A DNA stretch of 64,000 nucleotides from Alloalcanivorax marinus (GCF_016785095.1 NZ_JAEKJB010000008.1:962744-1026743); one strand, 5' to 3'. Counted from the stretch's first letter, positions 26,630-35,713 are shown. Translations and numbers: made by a program. The notes: generated by a model not told the origin, from the letters alone.

Positions 26630-26912
26630 GGAGAACTGCCTTTACCGTGAACCGTTACGGGCCGCAACGTCCTGTAATCGGAGGCCTTTTTTATATGCGT
26701 GTGCCAGGCAGCGCCCGGGAGCCCCCGCCGATCCCCTAGGGCGTTTTTCCGAGGCTCTACTGGGTGAAACAGCCCAAGCCGAGGTTTTAACACAGATTCT
26801 ACATTCAATCTATAAGACCCTGTGAGACCTGAGAAAAGCGTCCCGTAGCGGCCCGGCCAAGGCGCTGATACCATTGCCCGGCACCCCTGTCGCGATCCGT
26901 TCTGGAGCCCCC
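26630..26912. other. Divergent promoter region between pilG and gshB
   Basis: This 283-bp gap carries no gene. An AT-rich part (26780-26816) is the most promoter-like stretch, but no convincing -35/-10 pair could be assigned to either gene. The part next to pilG has a short T-run (26687-26692) and several weak hairpins. Confidence 0.45.
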
Positions 26913-27863
26913 ATGAGCCTGAATATCGGCGTGGTGATGGACCCCATCGACCACATCAAACCCTGGAAAGACACCACCCTGGCCATGCTGCTGGAAGCCC
27001 AGCGCCGCGGCTGGACCCTCCATTACATGGAGCCGGCCGATCTGTACGTGCGTGACGGCGAGGTGCGGGCGCTGACCCGCGACCTGACCGTGCGCGACGA
27101 TAATCAGGACTGGTTCACCCTGGGCGAGCCATCCGCCCGCGCCCTGGTGGGCATGGATATGATCCTGATGCGCCAGGACCCGCCCTTCAACGCCGCCTAC
27201 CTGTACGCCACCTACATGCTAGAGAAAGTGGAGCGGCAGGGCGTGACGGTGGTCAACAGACCAGCCAGTGTCCGTGACAGCAATGAAAAACTGTTCGCCA
27301 CCGATTTCCCGCAATGCTGCGTGCCCACCCTGGTGTCCGGCCGCGCCAACCTCCTGCGCGAGTTTGTAAAGGAGCAGGGTGACACCGTGATGAAGCCGCT
27401 GGATGCCATGGGCGGCACCAATGTGTTCCGCATCGAGCCGGGCAGCGCCAACCTGAGCGTGATCATCGATGTGCTCACCGAAAACGGCAAAACGCCGGTG
27501 ATGGCTCAGCGTTTCATCCCCGAGATCACCGATGGCGACAAACGCATCCTGATGATCAACGGCGAGCCGGTGCCCTATGCCCTGGCGCGCATTCCCAAGG
27601 AAGGGGAGTTCCGGGGCAACCTGGCCGCCGGAGGAACCGGCCAGGGCCGCGAGCTCACCGACCGCGACCGCTGGATCTGCCAGCAGGTGGGGCCGGTGCT
27701 CAAGGAGAAGGGGCTCTATTTCGTGGGCCTGGACGTGATCGGCGATTACCTCACCGAAATCAACGTGACCAGCCCCACCTGCGTGCGTGAGCTGGACCAG
27801 ATCTACGGCATCAATATCGCCGGCCAGTTGTTCGACGCCCTGCTCGAACTGCGCGGCCGATAG
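26913..27863 (+). CDS. gshB: Glutathione synthetase
   Basis: A 316-residue ATP-grasp enzyme joining gamma-glutamylcysteine and glycine to form glutathione. Motifs are GVVMDPIDHIKPWKDTT, LMRQDPPFNAAYLYATYMLE, VMKPLDAMGGTNVFRI, MAQRFIPEITDGDKRILMIN and LAAGGTGQGRELTDRD. The start at 26913 has GGAG 5 nt upstream and matches the family start (MSLNIGVVMDPI). It heads gshB-tonB3-yqgE-ruvX. Glutathione use elsewhere in the window (glyoxalase I, glutathionyl-hydroquinone reductase) fits. Confidence 0.96.
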   Translation: MSLNIGVVMDPIDHIKPWKDTTLAMLLEAQRRGWTLHYMEPADLYVRDGEVRALTRDLTVRDDNQDWFTLGEPSARALVGMDMILMRQDPPFNAAYLYATYMLEKVERQGVTVVNRPASVRDSNEKLFATDFPQCCVPTLVSGRANLLREFVKEQGDTVMKPLDAMGGTNVFRIEPGSANLSVIIDVLTENGKTPVMAQRFIPEITDGDKRILMINGEPVPYALARIPKEGEFRGNLAAGGTGQGRELTDRDRWICQQVGPVLKEKGLYFVGLDVIGDYLTEINVTSPTCVRELDQIYGINIAGQLFDALLELRGR

Positions 27864-27943
27864 GACGAAATGCGCGCTACGTCCTGGGCGGCGTGGCGCT
27901 TTCGGGGGACAATCGGGCCAATAATAAAGACGCAAGATCCTTC

Positions 27944-28813
27944 ATGGCTGCTCCTCAGGTTACCGCCGCCGACCGGCTCGGCTTCACATTGTTTCTGGCA
28001 CTGGCCGTGCACGGCCTGGTGTTGTTCGGCGTGAGTTTCGCGCCGGAGCAACCCCGTGCCGCGCCCAACAGCCTGGAAGTGACGCTGGCCATGCATCGCG
28101 CCGACGACGCGCCGGAGGAGGCGGACTTCATCGCCCAGGCCAACCAGGCCGGCGCCGGCACCGAGCAGGACAAGCGCGAACTGACCACCACCGAGGCGGC
28201 GCCGTTCAGTGATCCGGACACCCGTGACGTCCAGTTGCAGCCGCCCACCGCCCGGCAGCCGCGCCCGGTGACCCGCCAGAAGATCATCGTTACCCGGGCC
28301 GCCAGCGAGCGCGATACCACCAGCGAACAGCGCGACCGCCAGGAAGAGCGCCCCGAGCCGGAGGCCGAGCGTGATCAGATGGATGAGCTGAGCCGCGAGA
28401 TCGCCAGCCTGCAGGCGCGCCTGGACCAGCAGAAGCAGGCCTACGCCAAGCGCCCGCGCATTCGCCGGCTCACCTCGGTGTCCACCAAGGCGCACTATGA
28501 AGCCGCCTACATTGATGCCTTCCGGCGCAAGGTGGAGGTCACCGGTACCCGCCATTTCCCGCGCCAGGCTCTTGAGAACAACACCTTCGGCGGGGTCCGG
28601 CTGATGGTGGCGTTGCGCCGGGACGGCAGCATCGAGGAGCTCAAGGTGCTGGAATCCTCCGGCCACCGCTTCCTGGATCAGGCGGCGATACAGAGCGTGC
28701 GGCTGGCGGCGCCGTTCGACCCCTTCACCACGGAAATGCGCGAGCGCATGGACGTGCTGGAAATCATCCGGACCTGGCGTTTCGACGCCGGCCGCCGGGT
28801 GTCCTCCCAATAG
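27944..28813 (+). CDS. tonB3: TonB-family energy transducer (TonB3-like)
   Basis: A 289-residue TonB-like protein with an N-terminal membrane anchor (GFTLFLALAVHGLVLFGVSF), a long polar linker with Arg/Glu-rich coiled coil (about 110-160) rather than the Pro-rich linker of classical TonB, and a C-terminal domain (YIDAFRRKVEVTGTRHFP; GGVRLMVALRRDGSIEELKVLESSG). Its place between gshB and yqgE is that of P. aeruginosa tonB3 (PA0406), which is required for twitching motility and pilus assembly. The ATG at 27944 starts with the anchor; a GTG 51 nt upstream is possible. Confidence 0.85.
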   Translation: MAAPQVTAADRLGFTLFLALAVHGLVLFGVSFAPEQPRAAPNSLEVTLAMHRADDAPEEADFIAQANQAGAGTEQDKRELTTTEAAPFSDPDTRDVQLQPPTARQPRPVTRQKIIVTRAASERDTTSEQRDRQEERPEPEAERDQMDELSREIASLQARLDQQKQAYAKRPRIRRLTSVSTKAHYEAAYIDAFRRKVEVTGTRHFPRQALENNTFGGVRLMVALRRDGSIEELKVLESSGHRFLDQAAIQSVRLAAPFDPFTTEMRERMDVLEIIRTWRFDAGRRVSSQ

Positions 28814-28872
28814 AGCCGAAAACCCTGGCCCGTCGTCTTGCCCTGGCCGGATCGGCACCGGATACTGTGGCC

Positions 28873-29436
28873 ATGGAGAGTGCGAGTCTGAAACACCAGC
28901 TTCTGATCGCCATGCCGCAGATGGACGATCCCAACTTCGAGCATGCCGTCACCTATGTGGTGGAACACGGCACGGAAGGCGCCATGGGGTTGACGCTGAA
29001 CCGCCCGGTATCGCTGAGCCTCAACGATATCCTCGCGGACATGGACATCGAAGTGGAAGTGCCGCCCTCGGATCACCACCAGGTGGTGGCCGGCGGGCCG
29101 ATCCAGCAGGATTCCGGTTTCGTGCTGCATCGCAGCACCGCCCGGCTCTGGGACTCCAGCATTCAACTGGCCGATGGCCTGTGCCTGACCACCTCCCGTG
29201 ACATCATGGAAGCCATCGCCCTGGGCGAAGGCCCGGAAGCCACGCTGGTGTGCCTTGGCTATGCCGGTTGGGATCAGGGCCAGTTGGAACGGGAACTGGC
29301 GGACAACGTCTGGCTGAGCGTGGCCAGCACCCCCGAACTGGTGCTCGACATTCCCTTTGATCAACGCTGGCAGGCCGCCGCCGCTCACCTGGGCGTGGAC
29401 ATCAGCCTGATCGCCACGCAGGTGGGACACGGTTGA
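28873..29436 (+). CDS. yqgE: YqgE/AlgH family protein
   Basis: A 187-residue UPF0301 (DUF179) protein with family motifs [42 protein letters not shown] and [19 protein letters not shown]. The molecular role is unknown; AlgH was linked to alginate regulation in Pseudomonas. The stop overlaps the ruvX start (TTGA), so the two are coupled. The ATG is taken over a GTG two codons upstream. Confidence 0.93.
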   Translation: MESASLKHQLLIAMPQMDDPNFEHAVTYVVEHGTEGAMGLTLNRPVSLSLNDILADMDIEVEVPPSDHHQVVAGGPIQQDSGFVLHRSTARLWDSSIQLADGLCLTTSRDIMEAIALGEGPEATLVCLGYAGWDQGQLERELADNVWLSVASTPELVLDIPFDQRWQAAAAHLGVDISLIATQVGHG

Positions 29437-29840
29437 TCCTGCTCGCCTTCGATCACGGTACCCGCAAGATCGGCGTCGCCAGCGGCAACGGCGTGATCGG
29501 CACCGCCTCGCCGCTGGCGCCGTTGCCCTGCCGGGACGGCCAGCCGGATTGGCAGCGGATCGCCGCCCTGCTCGACGAATGGCGACCGGATGCCCTGGTG
29601 GTGGGGTTGCCCCTCAACATGGACGGCAGTGAAAGCCCATCCAGTGCCCGCGCCCGCAAATTCGCCCGCCGCCTGCACGGCCGCTTCGGCCTGCCGGTGG
29701 CGATGGTCGATGAGCGGCTTTCCACCCGCGAGGCCCGCGAGCGCACCGGCCAGCGCGGCCCGGACCCGAAAGTGGATTCCATGGCCGCGGTGGTCATCGC
29801 CGAGGGCTACCTCAACGGCGCCGAGCCGATCGCCCCCTGA
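29433..29840 (+). CDS. ruvX: RuvX/YqgF, RNase H-fold nuclease
   Basis: A 135-residue YqgF/RuvX protein of the RNase H fold, involved in pre-16S rRNA 5' processing and proposed as a Holliday junction resolvase. Motifs are [14 protein letters not shown] (first Asp), [23 protein letters not shown] (Glu) and [13 protein letters not shown] (last Asp). It uses a TTG start overlapping the yqgE stop. The gene ends at a GC-rich hairpin; in Pseudomonas pyrR follows, but here a Fic gene and a DUF2780 gene intervene. Confidence 0.93.
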   Translation: MILLAFDHGTRKIGVASGNGVIGTASPLAPLPCRDGQPDWQRIAALLDEWRPDALVVGLPLNMDGSESPSSARARKFARRLHGRFGLPVAMVDERLSTREARERTGQRGPDPKVDSMAAVVIAEGYLNGAEPIAP

Positions 29841-29859
29841 GCCGGCGCCTTCGCCGGCT
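29840..29859 (+). terminator. Hairpin at the ruvX stop
   Basis: AGCCGGCG pairs with CGCCGGCT over a 4-base loop, starting in the ruvX stop codon. Only TT follows, so it is a weak terminator or RNA-stabilising hairpin closing the gshB-ruvX operon. Confidence 0.45.
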
Positions 29860-29890
29860 TGACCGCCGGGGCCTGGCGAGCGATATTCAA

Positions 29891-29911
29891 CTCAATTTTC
29901 AAATAATTGAG
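29891..29911. promoter_or_regulatory. AT-rich inverted repeat before the Fic gene
   Basis: CTCAATT (29891-29897) and AATTGAG (29905-29911) form a 7-bp inverted repeat with 7-bp spacing, ending 6 nt before the Fic start codon. It stands out in GC-rich DNA and could be an operator for autoregulation or an RNA hairpin that hides the ribosome-binding region. The function is inferred. Confidence 0.45.
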
Positions 29912-29917
29912 CTGAAA

Positions 29918-31282
29918 ATGGCAAGAATAAGCCAACCTCCTGATATAGATGACGTTTTTTCTTCCAGGGCGAGCGCTGTTGTGGATGCCATGGCTCGATA
30001 TGGCACCGTCGACGCAAAAGGTCGCTACCTGCATTGGCATGATCTGCGTCGCCGTTTGCCCGCCGGGGTCGACAAGGAGGCGGTCTGGGTGGCGGTCAAG
30101 CTGGCCCGGCAAAGCCTCCTTAAGCCCATCCCCTTGAACGCGGCGGGCGGTCGTCCCTTTCGTTTCTGCACACCGGATACCGTGGAAAGCACCCTCCACG
30201 CCATCGACCGGCTCTGCGCGCCGTCCCTGCGGGAGGGTGGTTTCGACCTGTCCAGTCACGGCCAGCGCGAACAATATCTGGTGGAAACCCTGATGATGGA
30301 GGAGGCGATCTCCAGCGCCCAACTGGAGGGCGCGGCCACCACCCGGGAGGTGGCCCGGGACATGCTGATCCGGGAGCGCCGACCGTGCACCGAGGATGAG
30401 CGCATGGTATTCAACAACTACCTGCTCATGAAGGAAGCCAAGCGGGCCCGGGAAGAACACCTGGATCCATCGTTGATCTTCCGCTTCCATGAGCTGGCCA
30501 CCCATGACACCACCCAGCCCGGGGTGATGCCCGGTGAACCCCGGCAAGGCGATGACGTGGTGGTGGATCGGGATGGCGACGTGGCGCACCGTCCGCCGGC
30601 GGCGCGGCGACTGCCGGAGCGGCTTGAGGCACTGTGCCGCTTCGCCAACGAAAATCACGACGGTCGCGACGGGCGGATGTTTATCCATCCGGCGGTGAAG
30701 GCGATCATTCTGCACTTCATGATCGGTTACGAGCACCCGTTCGTGGACGGCAACGGCCGCACCGCCCGGGCGGTGTTCTACTGGTATATGTTGAAAGCGG
30801 GCTACTGGCCGTTCGAGTACATCTCCATCAGCGCGTTATTGAAAGACGCGCCCATCCAGTACGGCGAGGCCTATCTGTTCACCGAAAGCGACGACAATGA
30901 CCTGACCTACTTCGTGGTCTATCAACTGCGTATCATTCAACGGGCCATCGATGCCTTCCTGGAATACGTGGCGGCCAAGCGGCGGGAATACCTGGAACTG
31001 ATGGACTGGCTGGCGAACATGGGCATCGGTCGGCGCTTGAATCACCGGCAGGGCATGCTGTTGCGTCAGGCCTTGAAGAACCCGGGGGTGGGGTTTACCG
31101 CCAAGGAAGTGAAGAACCTGTTCGACGTGTCGGAGAATACCGCCCGCGCCGATTTGCGCACCCTTGAGGAGCTGGAGGTTCTGGTGCCTCTCAAAGCCGG
31201 GAAGACGGTGGAGTTCCTGGCCCGGGCGGACGCTTCGGAGCGCCTGAAACGGCGTCTGAAGACACGTCGCCGGGGCGGGTAG
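29918..31282 (+). CDS. Fic-domain protein with N-terminal inhibitory motif and C-terminal winged helix
   Basis: A 454-residue Fic protein, presumed to transfer AMP (or another nucleotide group) to target hydroxyls. The core motif HPFVDGNGRTAR (His273) is intact. An auto-inhibitory SAQLEG (residues 133-138, consensus [S/T]xxxE[G/N]) lies N-terminal to it, making it a class II Fic. The C-terminal part (about 360-454: GVGFTAKEVKNLFDVSENTA, RADLRTLEELEVLV) is a winged helix, so it may bind DNA, perhaps its own promoter. The first 20 codons are AT-rich, unlike the rest. It sits inside an otherwise conserved housekeeping block. No separate antitoxin is seen. Targets are unknown. Confidence 0.88.
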   Translation: MARISQPPDIDDVFSSRASAVVDAMARYGTVDAKGRYLHWHDLRRRLPAGVDKEAVWVAVKLARQSLLKPIPLNAAGGRPFRFCTPDTVESTLHAIDRLCAPSLREGGFDLSSHGQREQYLVETLMMEEAISSAQLEGAATTREVARDMLIRERRPCTEDERMVFNNYLLMKEAKRAREEHLDPSLIFRFHELATHDTTQPGVMPGEPRQGDDVVVDRDGDVAHRPPAARRLPERLEALCRFANENHDGRDGRMFIHPAVKAIILHFMIGYEHPFVDGNGRTARAVFYWYMLKAGYWPFEYISISALLKDAPIQYGEAYLFTESDDNDLTYFVVYQLRIIQRAIDAFLEYVAAKRREYLELMDWLANMGIGRRLNHRQGMLLRQALKNPGVGFTAKEVKNLFDVSENTARADLRTLEELEVLVPLKAGKTVEFLARADASERLKRRLKTRRRGG

Positions 31283-31295
31283 GCGCCCCGGCGAC
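31266..31295. terminator. Hairpin between convergent Fic and DUF2780 genes
   Basis: GTCGCCGGGGCG (31266-31277) pairs perfectly with CGCCCCGGCGAC (31284-31295) across a 6-base loop that contains the Fic stop codon. There is no T-tract on either strand, so it may slow polymerase from both sides or protect 3' ends rather than act as a classical terminator. Confidence 0.5.
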
Positions 31296-31302
31296 CGGCG
31301 CG

Positions 31303-31878
31303 TTACTGAGCCGGGGTCCAGAGGTTTTGCAGGGTGCCGATCACGGAGCCGGCGACGCCCTGATTGCCCAGGAACTGGGTGATGATCGGGGTGAACTGGC
31401 TGATCATTTCCGGGTTCAGGCCCAGGGCGCTGAAGGCGCTCTGTACGCCGGCCAGGGTGTTCACGTTGCCGAGGGCGGCTTTCATCAGGCCGCCTTTGTC
31501 GTCGCTGTCGCCGCCGCCGAGCAGGGCGCTCAGGCCGGACACCTGGCTGGTCACGCCGCTGAATTGTTCGCCGGAAAGCTGGGACTGGGCCATGGAAAAC
31601 AGCGCCGCGCTGCCGCCAGCGGCCTGCTGCTTGGAAATGCCCAGCTCGCTGGACAGGTCGTTGACCAGCGTGGCGGTGTCACCGGCCACCTGCCAGTCGC
31701 CGGATGCCTTGTTCACCGCCGCCTGGGACTGGCTGGTGGCGTCATTGGCTTTCTGCTGGGCCTGGTCCACCGCCTTGTTGGCGGAGTCCATGGCGCCCTT
31801 GAGGTCGAAGGCCTGGGCGGGATGGGCGAACACGGCCAGCAGGGCGGCGGCGGAGAGGGTTTTTCCAAGGGTCTTCAT
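31303..31878 (-). CDS. Secreted DUF2780 protein
   Basis: A 191-residue protein with a Sec signal peptide (KTLGKTLSAAALLAVFAHPAQA, cleaved near residue 23). A Gln/Ala-rich helical stretch follows (about 25-65), then a DUF2780 domain (TATLVNDLSSELGISKQQAA; GLGG-type loop GLSALLGGGDSDDKGGL). The family is common in marine gammaproteobacteria and has no known function; the product should be periplasmic. It is transcribed alone, convergent to the Fic gene and divergent from pyrR. Confidence 0.75.
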   Translation of the reverse strand: MKTLGKTLSAAALLAVFAHPAQAFDLKGAMDSANKAVDQAQQKANDATSQSQAAVNKASGDWQVAGDTATLVNDLSSELGISKQQAAGGSAALFSMAQSQLSGEQFSGVTSQVSGLSALLGGGDSDDKGGLMKAALGNVNTLAGVQSAFSALGLNPEMISQFTPIITQFLGNQGVAGSVIGTLQNLWTPAQ

Positions 31879-32073
31879 TGATACGTCCTTAAAATACTGG
31901 GTCCATGAAAGAGGCGGCCCATGTGGGCGCGACGGTAACGCCCGGTGACCGGGCATGACAGCCGCGCGAGTGTAACCGCCCGCTGGCCCGATGGCACGGA
32001 AGCGGCTCGCAAAGCGGCGTCCATCTGCTAATCTACGCCGGTTCCCATGCCATCCATCATTCAGGAGACTTCC

Positions 32074-32589
32074 TTGCGCTGGAACGAAGCGGACATCGAC
32101 GCACGGCTCGCCGCCATGGCGGAGCAGGTGGCGTCCGAATACGGTGACGGCGCGCCGGCGCTGGTGGGCATTCAGTCCGGCGGTGCCTGGGTGGCGCGGG
32201 CGCTCAATGACAGGCTGACCCGGCCGGCGCCACTGGGCTCGCTGAACGCCAGTTTCTACCGTGACGATTTCGACACCCGCGGCCTCAAGCGCGCGGTGCA
32301 GCCCTCGGACCTGCCGTTTGACGTGGATGGTGCCCACATCCTGCTGGTGGACGATGTGCTGATGACCGGGCGCACCATCCGCGCCGCCATGAACGAACTG
32401 TTCGACTATGGCCGGCCGGCGTCGATCCGGCTGGCGGTGCTGTTTGACATCGGCCACCGCCAATTGCCGATCCGTCCCGATATTTGTGGGGAAACTTTGG
32501 CATTGCCGCCCCATCAGCGGGTAGAATTACGCGGGCCCGCGCCTCTGGTCGCGGAGGTGATAGAGATCCCCGTAAAGGCTGACGAATGA
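32074..32589 (+). CDS. pyrR: PyrR bifunctional pyr regulator / uracil phosphoribosyltransferase
   Basis: A 171-residue phosphoribosyltransferase-fold protein with the PRPP loop [20 protein letters not shown] and the PyrR pattern NASFYRDDF. It converts uracil and PRPP to UMP and, in some bacteria, controls pyr genes. The TTG start at 32074 is preferred: AGGAG lies 6 nt upstream and the length then matches Pseudomonas PyrR (170 residues). An in-frame ATG at 32047 has no Shine-Dalgarno. It overlaps pyrB by 4 bp. No PyrR-type RNA attenuator is evident upstream. Confidence 0.9.
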   Translation: MRWNEADIDARLAAMAEQVASEYGDGAPALVGIQSGGAWVARALNDRLTRPAPLGSLNASFYRDDFDTRGLKRAVQPSDLPFDVDGAHILLVDDVLMTGRTIRAAMNELFDYGRPASIRLAVLFDIGHRQLPIRPDICGETLALPPHQRVELRGPAPLVAEVIEIPVKADE

Positions 32590-33599
32590 CGCTTGCGCCG
32601 CCGCCCTCCTCCCGCGTGCAGCTCACCGAAGACGGAAAGCTGCGCCACTTCCTTTCCGTTGAACACCTGTCCCGTTCCCTGCTGGAAGACATCCTGGACA
32701 CCGCCGCCAGTTTCGTCGACGTGGGCGGGCGCGCCATCAAGAAGGTGCCCCTGCTGCGCGGCAAGACGGTGGTGAACCTGTTCTTCGAGTCCAGCACGCG
32801 CACGCGCAGCACCTTCGAGCTGGCCGCCAAGCGCCTCAGCGCCGACGTGCTCAACCTGGATATTTCCAAGTCCGCCACCAGCAAGGGCGAGACCCTGCTG
32901 GATACCCTGCGCAACCTGGAAGCCATGGCCGCCGACATGTTCGTGGTGCGTCACCAGGACTCCGGCGCGCCCTTCTTCATCGCCAACGAAGTGACGCCTC
33001 AGGTGTCGGTGATCAACGCCGGCGACGGTCGTCACGCCCACCCCACCCAGGCGATGCTGGATATGTACACCATTCGCCACTACAAAGGCGGTTTTGCCGG
33101 CCTGCGGGTGGCCATCGTCGGTGACGTTCTGCACTCCCGGGTGGCCCGCTCCCAGGCCCATGCCCTCAACACCCTGGGCGCCGAGGAAGTGCGGCTGATC
33201 GGCCCGCGCACCCTGCTGCCGGTGGACGCCGAGGGCCTTGGCGTCACCGTGTTCACGGACATGGCCCAGGGTCTCAAGGACGTGGATGTGGTGATCATGC
33301 TGCGCCTGCAGAAGGAGCGCATGGATTCCGCCCTGCTGCCCAGCGAGGGGGAATTCTTCCGCCTTTATGGCCTGACCAACGAGAAGCTGCGCCACGCCAA
33401 GCCGGACGCCATCGTCATGCATCCCGGCCCGATCAACCGGGGCGTGGAAATCGCCTCCGAGGTGGCCGACGGGCCGCGCTCGGTGATCCTCAACCAGGTG
33501 ACCTTCGGCATCGCCGTGCGCATGGCGGTGATGTCCATGGCCATCAGCGGCCAGGAAAGCAGCCAGAATCCGGAGCAAGGGGGCGAGCATGGCCGTTAA
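32586..33599 (+). CDS. pyrB: Aspartate carbamoyltransferase catalytic chain
   Basis: A 337-residue ATCase catalytic subunit making carbamoyl aspartate in de novo pyrimidine synthesis. Carbamoyl-phosphate loop [20 protein letters not shown], then [22 protein letters not shown] and [16 protein letters not shown]. Its ATG overlaps pyrR and its last 11 bp overlap pyrC'. No pyrI is present, so this is a class A ATCase that forms a dodecamer with the inactive PyrC'. Confidence 0.96.
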   Translation: MTLAPPPSSRVQLTEDGKLRHFLSVEHLSRSLLEDILDTAASFVDVGGRAIKKVPLLRGKTVVNLFFESSTRTRSTFELAAKRLSADVLNLDISKSATSKGETLLDTLRNLEAMAADMFVVRHQDSGAPFFIANEVTPQVSVINAGDGRHAHPTQAMLDMYTIRHYKGGFAGLRVAIVGDVLHSRVARSQAHALNTLGAEEVRLIGPRTLLPVDAEGLGVTVFTDMAQGLKDVDVVIMLRLQKERMDSALLPSEGEFFRLYGLTNEKLRHAKPDAIVMHPGPINRGVEIASEVADGPRSVILNQVTFGIAVRMAVMSMAISGQESSQNPEQGGEHGR

Positions 33600-34869
33600 G
33601 GCGCATCTGCTGATCCGCAAGGGCCGCGTGATCGATCCGGCTTCCGGCCGCGACGAGGTCGCCGACCTGCTGGTGGAAGACGGCCGCCTGGCGCGCATTG
33701 GCGCCAGCCTGGACGCCCCCGGCGCCGAGATCATCGAGGCCGAGGGCCTGTGGGTACTGCCGGGCCTGGTGGATAGCTGTGTGCACCTGTCCGTGCCGGG
33801 CAGCGGCCGGGCCGGCGACATCGCCTCGGAAACCCGCGCCGCCGCCGCCGGCGGCATCACCCACCTGGCCGCCCAGCCGGACTGCGGGCCGGTGGACTCC
33901 ACCGCCATGGTACGGCTGATCCGGGAGCAGGCCGGCCAGGCCGGGTTTGCCCGGGTCCTGCCGGTGGCGGCGCTGACCCAGCGGCTGGAAGGCGTGCAGC
34001 TGGCGGAAATGGCCACCCTGGCCCGGGCCGGCTGCATCGCCGCCGGCCAGGCCGGCGCGCCGTTGGCCGATGCCCTGGTGCTCAAGCGGGGTCTGGAATA
34101 CGCCGCCACCTTCGACCTGCCGGTAATGTTCCGGCCCCAGGAGGCGGCCCTGTCCGCCGGCGGTTGCGCCCACGACGGCCCGGTGGCCTCGCGGCTGGGT
34201 CTGCCGGGCATTCCGTCGGTGGCGGAGTCGGTGGAGCTGGCCCGGGACCTGCTGCTGGTGGAAGCCACCGGCGTGCGCGCCCATTTCCAGCAGATCTCCA
34301 GTCGTGACTCCCTACCCCTGCTGCGTGCCGCCAAAGCGCGGGGGCTGCCGGTTACCGCCGATGTGAGCGTTCACCATCTTTTGTTGGACGAATCCGCGGT
34401 GGAAGGCTTCAACAGCCAGTGCCATGTGATTCCGCCCCTGCGCGGCGCCGCCGACCGGCAAGCGCTGCTGGCGGCGGTGGCCGACGGCACCATCGACGCG
34501 GTCTGCTCGCAGCACCAGCCGGTGGGTTCCTCCAGCAAGGCGGCGCCCTTCCCTTCCACCAAGCCGGGGATTTCCGGGCTCGACACCCTGCTGCCGCTGA
34601 TGCTTAAGCTGGTCGAGGATGGCGCCCTGCCCCTGGCCCGGGCCCTGGACGCGGTCACCGCCGCGCCGGCCCGTTGCCTGGGTATCCAGGCCGGGCATCT
34701 GGAGCCCGGCCGGCCAGCCAGCCTGTGCGTGCTGGCGGCGGAAGAGAGCCGTACCCCGGGCAGCCACTGGCTGTCGGCGGGGCGTAACTCGCCCTGGTTG
34801 CACAGCCGCCTGCCCGGCGTGGTGAGGCTCACCGTCTGTCAGGGCCGGGTCAGCTGGCTGAGCGACTGA
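33589..34869 (+). CDS. pyrC': PyrC' inactive dihydroorotase-like subunit of ATCase
   Basis: A 426-residue dihydroorotase homologue that appears catalytically dead. The usual zinc motif DxHVHLRxPG reads [10 protein letters not shown] (first His to Cys, Arg to Ser). The strand with a metal His reads RAHFQQIS, and the catalytic Asp segment reads CSQHQP instead of TDHAP. In Pseudomonas such PyrC' proteins hold PyrB in an active dodecamer without dihydroorotase activity. Overlap with pyrB suggests stoichiometric synthesis. A separate active PyrC must exist elsewhere. The gene stops 2 bp before the MITE-like element. Confidence 0.92.
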   Translation: MAVKAHLLIRKGRVIDPASGRDEVADLLVEDGRLARIGASLDAPGAEIIEAEGLWVLPGLVDSCVHLSVPGSGRAGDIASETRAAAAGGITHLAAQPDCGPVDSTAMVRLIREQAGQAGFARVLPVAALTQRLEGVQLAEMATLARAGCIAAGQAGAPLADALVLKRGLEYAATFDLPVMFRPQEAALSAGGCAHDGPVASRLGLPGIPSVAESVELARDLLLVEATGVRAHFQQISSRDSLPLLRAAKARGLPVTADVSVHHLLLDESAVEGFNSQCHVIPPLRGAADRQALLAAVADGTIDAVCSQHQPVGSSSKAAPFPSTKPGISGLDTLLPLMLKLVEDGALPLARALDAVTAAPARCLGIQAGHLEPGRPASLCVLAAEESRTPGSHWLSAGRNSPWLHSRLPGVVRLTVCQGRVSWLSD

Positions 34870-34871
34870 CA

Positions 34872-35143
34872 TAGGGCCTGTTCACACTACTTGCATCGCG
34901 CCTGCCGGGTGTCATTTTGGACCTCCAGCCAGGCGGAGGGAGCGCCGTTTGGTCAGTCCAAATAAGCGACCGACAACGACGCTGGAGGTCCAAAAGGGCG
35001 CCAGCCCTTCGGGTTGCGGCTATAAATCCACCCCTCCGCGTTACTCGTCGTTCATTTGGAGCCACCAAACTTCTCTCCTCGTGCCTTGATGGGTGGATTT
35101 ATAGCCGCAACAGGCGCGAGGCAAGTAGTGTGAACAGGCCCTA
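34872..35143. mobile_element. MITE-like foldback element with 33-bp terminal inverted repeats
   Basis: The ends 34872-34904 and 35111-35143 are 33-bp inverted repeats with one mismatch, beginning TAGGGCCTGTTCACAC. Further nested pairs lie inside: 34915-34929/34981-34995 (15 bp, perfect), 35013-35033/35091-35111 (21 bp, perfect) and 34947-34963/35054-35070 (14 of 17). The element is bounded by TA on both sides, compatible with a TA target duplication. There is no transposase ORF. It fills the gap between convergent pyrC' and the DsbG-like gene, and its right end supplies the last base(s) of that gene's TAG stop. The inverted-repeat structure is certain; mobility is inferred. Confidence 0.75.
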
Positions 35144-35710
35144 ATCGATCTGGAACACCAGCTTGCGCAGGGTCTCCGGCTGCAATACGCCGGGGGCGAA
35201 CTGCAGCTTGCCGTCGGGGTCCCGGAAGATGGTGGCCGGAGTGCCACGGATACCGAATTCCCGCATCAGGGCATTGTTTTCCCGCAACTGCCGGCCCGTC
35301 TCCTCGGGCACCGGGTCCAGCGGCGCCAGCTCACCCTCCTGACCCCGGGCCAGGGCCGTCGCCGGATCGTCCGCCGCCAGCACCGCCGCGCCCGTCGGGT
35401 AACTGCCCGGGCGCAACACGGCGACGATCACATGGCGCACCTGGGTGCGGTTATCCGGGTCATTCAGCAGCGGCTGCATCTCTCGCCACTGGCGGGTGCA
35501 GTAGGGGCACTTCATGTCGGTGAAGGTATAGACCACCCGGTCCGGGTCGGTGGCGCCCTCCGCCACCCAATGGCTGCGCGACAACACCTCGAAGATTTGT
35601 TTTTCCAGGGCGGCCCGGTCCTCGGTGGCGTCCTGGGCGCGGGCGGCGGTGCCGCCCAGCAGGGCGAGCACCAGCAAGGCCAGGGGATAGCAACGGCGGA
35701 ATAACGGCAC
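35141..35710 (-). CDS. DsbG/DsbC-like periplasmic thiol protein
   Basis: A 189-residue exported thioredoxin-fold protein. Signal peptide at residues 1-25 (LALLVLALLGGTAARAQ), active site DMKCPYCTRQW and the cis-Pro loop IRGTPATIF. It resembles the catalytic domain of DsbC/DsbG but lacks the N-terminal dimerisation domain, so it is short for that family. It lies 3 bp from a TlpA-like gene on the same strand, divergent from a two-component system. That layout recalls the P. aeruginosa dsbDEG-dsbRS copper-responsive locus. The stop TAG overlaps the end of the neighbouring foldback element. Confidence 0.82.
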   Translation of the reverse strand: MPLFRRCYPLALLVLALLGGTAARAQDATEDRAALEKQIFEVLSRSHWVAEGATDPDRVVYTFTDMKCPYCTRQWREMQPLLNDPDNRTQVRHVIVAVLRPGSYPTGAAVLAADDPATALARGQEGELAPLDPVPEETGRQLRENNALMREFGIRGTPATIFRDPDGKLQFAPGVLQPETLRKLVFQID

Positions 35711-35713
35711 GGT

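Noticed and set aside
31940..31954. GCCCGGT-G-ACCGGGC palindrome upstream of the DUF2780 gene
   Set aside because: Perfect but short and GC-rich; such palindromes arise often at this base composition, and its position does not fit a clear promoter.
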